Below the pieces are notes generated by a model. The model did no database searches. It was not told the origin of the DNA and saw nothing but the letters and a program-made list of their open reading frames with translations. Of a stretch of DNA of 64,000 nt, positions 62,106 through 64,000 are shown piece after piece. Both the position numbers and the translations under genes were made by a program. Numbering within the stretch: the stretch's first letter is position 1; the number at the start of each line of letters is the position of its first letter. Source of the stretch: Streptomyces sp. Tue6028. Its GTDB lineage: Bacteria; Actinomycetota; Actinomycetes; Streptomycetales; Streptomycetaceae. The stretch covers positions 1 through 64,000 of the forward strand of contig NZ_MLCE01000021.1 of assembly GCF_002300165.1 (NCBI RefSeq), in the 5' to 3' direction.

Positions 62106-62972
62106 GTGTCGACACTTTCCCTCGCCGATCTGCCCGTCCGCCGCCTGACGCCTCGCGATCTCACCGCCTGTGCCGACCTGTCCGAGAACCGGGGGTGGCC
62201 CCGCGAGGAACACAAGTGGGGTCTCCTGCTCGCGGCGGGAACCGGTTACGGGATCGACGACCCCGACGGCGGCCTCGTCACCGCGTGCGTCGTGACCGAG
62301 TACGGCCCGCGGGAGCGACCTGCACTGGGCGCGATCGGCATGGTGCTCGTCGCCGAGCGTCATGCCCGCAAGGGTGTCGGACGTCGGCTCATGCGCCATG
62401 TCGTCACCGAGATGGGCACCACGCCGCTGACCCTGCACGCGACCCCGTACGGCCGCCCGCTCTACGAGGAGTTGGGTTTCAAGGTCACCGGCAGCGCCGA
62501 GATGGTCCGTGGAGTCTTCACTCCGGACGGGCGGGCGCCCGACGTCTTCACGCGTGCGGCCACCGCCGAGGATCTCTCCACGATTCTCCGGCTGGACGAG
62601 GAGGTCTTCGGCGCCGATCGCACCCACATGATCACGCGGCTGCCGGCCTTCTCCGATCAGCTGCGCGTCGCCGAGGAGGGCGGCCGGATCATCGGGTACG
62701 GAGCGGCCTGGCCCAACATGGACAACCACGTGGTCGGCCCGCTGATCGCTCGCGACACGGAGACGGCGAAGGCCCTCATCGCCTCGCTCGCCGCCCACAG
62801 CGACCGTCCGCTGCGTACCGATATCGACGTGCGACACGACGAGCTGCTGTCGTGGGTGAAGGAGCGCGGCCTCGCGTCCGTCGCCTTCAACGCGGTCATG
62901 ACCTACGGAATCCCGGAGCTGCCCGGGGACTGGACGCGACGCTTCGCGCCCCTGACGGTGGCCGCCGGGTAG
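62106..62972 (+). CDS. GNAT-family acetyltransferase (two-domain)
   Basis: A 288-residue protein with two GNAT folds. The first holds the acetyl-CoA loop RKGVGRRLMRHV; the second (about 145-288) is degenerate in that loop, as in family members with a dimer-like tandem. Substrate unknown. The GTG at 62106 (MSTLSLADLPVRRLTPRD) is chosen by similarity to family starts; no strong ribosome site is visible. Confidence 0.85.
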   Translation: MSTLSLADLPVRRLTPRDLTACADLSENRGWPREEHKWGLLLAAGTGYGIDDPDGGLVTACVVTEYGPRERPALGAIGMVLVAERHARKGVGRRLMRHVVTEMGTTPLTLHATPYGRPLYEELGFKVTGSAEMVRGVFTPDGRAPDVFTRAATAEDLSTILRLDEEVFGADRTHMITRLPAFSDQLRVAEEGGRIIGYGAAWPNMDNHVVGPLIARDTETAKALIASLAAHSDRPLRTDIDVRHDELLSWVKERGLASVAFNAVMTYGIPELPGDWTRRFAPLTVAAG

Positions 62973-63062
62973 CAGGGACCGGACGGGACACCTCGCGTCC
63001 GGAGCGGATGCCGGGCCGTGATCGCGGACCGGCCGGCCGAGTGCTCCTCCGCATGCGCACAG

Positions 63063-63102
63063 GGAAGTGCCGGCCCCACCAGATGGTGGGGCCGGCACTT
63101 CC
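63063..63102. terminator. Perfect 18-bp terminator hairpin
   Basis: GGAAGTGCCGGCCCCACC, loop AGAT, then its exact complement. It lies 91 bases after the GNAT stop and 114 bases past the convergent GlcG-type stop, so it can act for both. Confidence 0.85.
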
Positions 63103-63215
63103 TCGTCGATGCCTGCCGGGGAGCCGAACGGCCCGCGCCGGGCAGGACTTGGGCCGGAGCGTGGCCTGCCTCGGTCGGAGCTGACCTGGGCCGGAGCTTC
63201 GCCGGTCGGCCCGTG

Positions 63216-63638
63216 TCAGACGAGCGTCTCGACCGCGGCGGAGGCGAAACCGTGGTCCTGGTCCGGCATGCCGCCGCCGACCCCGATCGCGCCGATCAGC
63301 CGTCCGTCACGGTGGACCGGGACGCCACCCGCGATGAACAGCAGGGGACGGTCGAGTGCGGTCGGCAGCGTGTGGAAGAGACCTCCGGGCTGAACCGCGT
63401 CGATGAGGTCGGCCGTGGCGGAGTTCAACTGGAGCGCCGTATAGGCCTTGCGGGTGCTGGTCTCGCCGGAGATCAGCACGGCCTGGTCGTCACGTCGGAA
63501 GGCGAGCAGGTGACCGCCCGCGTCGAGGACGGTGACGCTGACTCGGACACCGGCCGCCTCGGCTGCGCGGCGGGCCGCAGTGACGAGAACCTCGGCGTCC
63601 TCGATGGTCAGCGGGGCGACGGCAGTGGTGGTGCTCAT
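63216..63638 (-). CDS. GlcG/HbpS-family protein
   Basis: A 140-residue DUF336 protein without signal peptide. ATAVETLV at the end and RRDDQAVLISGETSTRKAYTA plus GGVPVHRDGRLIGAIGVGG (in part) are family landmarks. Secreted HbpS of S. reticuli binds haem and interacts with a sensor kinase; this cytosolic relative probably binds a small ligand or cofactor. AAGGAGAAG lies upstream. An MFS gene is transcribed in the same direction just upstream. Confidence 0.88.
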   Translation of the reverse strand: MSTTTAVAPLTIEDAEVLVTAARRAAEAAGVRVSVTVLDAGGHLLAFRRDDQAVLISGETSTRKAYTALQLNSATADLIDAVQPGGLFHTLPTALDRPLLFIAGGVPVHRDGRLIGAIGVGGGMPDQDHGFASAAVETLV

Positions 63639-63730
63639 GAGGGGTCTTCTCCTTCTCGGGGGTGTTGCGGGGTGGTGCTGAGCCGGCGGGAGCGGGGACG
63701 GCCCTGGCCTCGCTCCGTGATCGGCTCGGG

Positions 63731-64000
63731 TCAGTGATGGACTGCGGCCCGCTGCTCGGCCGGCGCGGCGCCGGCGACGACGGCGCTGGACGTCTTCGTA
63801 CGGCGCTCCAGCGCGGCCGAGACGACGGCGAGGACGAGGGCGCTCGCGGCGAGTACGGCGCCGACCCAGTTGGGAGCGGTGTAGCCCAGGCCGGCCGCGA
63901 TGACGAGACCGCCGAGCCAGGCCGAGAGGGCGTTGCCGAGGTTGAAGGCGCCGATGTTCACGGCCGAGGCGAGGGTGGGGGCGCCGTGCGCCTGGTCGAG
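63731..64000 (-). CDS. C-terminal part of an MFS transporter (cut by window edge)
   Basis: The open frame enters from the right edge and ends at 63731, giving about 89 residues with two to three hydrophobic helices (SAVNIGAFNLGNALSAWLGG, then WVGAVLAASALVLAV). This matches the last helices of DHA1-type MFS pumps such as the AraJ/sugar-efflux group. The start and substrate are outside the window. A GlcG-like gene follows after 92 bases, possibly in one transcript. Confidence 0.85.
   Translation of the reverse strand, partial: LDQAHGAPTLASAVNIGAFNLGNALSAWLGGLVIAAGLGYTAPNWVGAVLAASALVLAVVSAALERRTKTSSAVVAGAAPAEQRAAVHH

Overview
The window is 64 kb of high-GC actinobacterial chromosome. Codon usage, GTG/TTG starts, GTGA/ATGA gene overlaps and many gene-level matches (ssgA/ssgR, the dtpA copper cluster, a Rex-type operator at cydA, a fused cydDC, a TPP riboswitch on thiC) point firmly to Streptomyces. 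The gene order resembles, from memory, the conserved core of the S. coelicolor chromosome at about SCO3912-SCO3972, i.e. the arm next to oriC. I see no insertion sequence, prophage, CRISPR array or antibiotic cluster.

Layout. 0-7.6 kb: start of a primase/polymerase-like gene (cut by the edge), a GAF-PP2C phosphatase-like protein with a damaged metal motif, an Xaa-Pro aminopeptidase, a MocR-type regulator, an MFS pump and an orphan CitG-like enzyme. 7.6-11 kb: a 26-bp tandem repeat tract, a TetR/MFS operon with a Met/His-rich micro-ORF wedged between the two genes, and an RsbW-like kinase. 11.2-17.5 kb: a copper block (Met/His membrane protein, YcnI, Sco, ECuC, CopC-CopD fusion, DtpA peroxidase). 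17.6-22.4 kb: pheA, a DnaA-box cluster, serS, a HAD phosphatase, tRNA-Ser(GCU). 22.5-34 kb: a four-gene ABC exporter operon; a peptidase / alpha-beta-hydrolase-SDR fusion / small-protein operon; MerR, KptA, F420-type oxidoreductase, HAD, and an M23 peptidase. 34-42 kb: cydA-cydB-cydDC plus a DevS-like sensor kinase behind a Rex operator. 42-51.7 kb: cyclophilin-like protein, HisC-type aminotransferase, LacI regulator, metallophosphoesterase, a TerD-vWA protein, thiC with its riboswitch. 51.9-64 kb: YibE/F protein with a His/Gly-rich tail, ssgA-ssgR (sporulation septum control), small membrane proteins, ptpA, a cystathionine lyase-type enzyme, LysR, NUDIX, a flavohaemoglobin, GNAT, GlcG/HbpS-type protein, and an MFS pump cut by the right edge.

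Across this runs a second layer of signals for chromosome maintenance: three perfect parS sites (GTTTCACGTGAAAC), three sites one base off, and two clusters plus two single copies of DnaA boxes. These indicate an origin-proximal ParB/DnaA-binding domain, with parS density rising to the right, where oriC would be expected. One near-parS palindrome forms the predicted variable stem of the thiC riboswitch, and two perfect parS sites straddle the start codon of cydDC.

All product calls are from reading the sequence and from family knowledge; no search was run.
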